Shown here piece by piece: positions 20,839 through 20,849 of a DNA stretch of 20,849 nucleotides; the first letter of the stretch is position 1; every line of letters starts with the position of its first letter. Below the pieces are notes generated by a model. It did no database searches, had not been told where the DNA came from, and worked only from the letters and a program-made list of their open reading frames with translations. The DNA is from Lenisia limosa (Eukaryota; Breviatea). A program made the position numbers and the translations under genes. The DNA is taken from positions 1-20,849 of the forward strand of contig LPNZ01002478.1 in assembly GCA_001655205.1 (NCBI GenBank), written 5' to 3'.

Positions 20839-20849
20839 CTATGAGAATA

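Noticed and set aside
1-20849. Bacterial origin or prophage
   Set aside because: Every gene is interrupted by many GT-AG introns, and no bacterial-type operons or ribosome-binding sites are seen.

Overview
The window is eukaryotic nuclear DNA from an intron-dense organism, probably a unicellular protist. Exons are short (14 to about 220 bp) and most introns are about 50 to 300 bp. Donors are loose (GTNNGN, for example GTTTGC, GTATGC, GTGGGT). Acceptors end in AG, often shortly after a TAAC/TGAC-like branch sequence. Stops used are TAA and TGA. The genome is AT-rich and coding exons are less so. The secreted Cys-rich family would suit a diplomonad/fornicate-like flagellate, but that placement is a guess. 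There are three assembly gaps (4452-4541, 5628-5675, 16355-16433).

I rebuilt five spliced genes by joining exons whose reading phases agree at the junctions. They alternate in strand. Gene A (minus, about 74-3591) is an unrecognised protein. Gene B (plus, 4253-7693) is a secreted cysteine-rich repeat protein. Gene C (minus, 7864-16329, 5' end missing) is a long Dicer/RIG-I-type helicase. Gene D (plus, 16946-19942) is a TatD-family metal-dependent nuclease. Gene E (minus, 20117-20838 and beyond) is the C-terminus of a tyrosine-aminotransferase-like enzyme. A/B and C/D are divergent; B/C and D/E are convergent, with only about 170 bp between stop codons. Nothing suggests a shared pathway.

The most interesting item is gene C. 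It has a full set of RIG-I/Dicer helicase motifs at the C-terminal end of a protein of more than 1066 residues. It has no RNase III or PAZ region, and a paired-cysteine region resembling the RIG-I C-terminal RNA-binding domain lies before the helicase instead of after it. The second theme is local tandem duplication at or inside introns: several arrays (24 to 49 bp units) copy splice donors or acceptors, some in frame. The third is modular: gene B is built of phase 1-1 exon modules with a duplicated three-exon cassette. A short dispersed repeat occurs three times, and a perfect 14-bp palindrome occurs in introns of three genes. I saw no tRNA, rRNA, CRISPR array or transposase.
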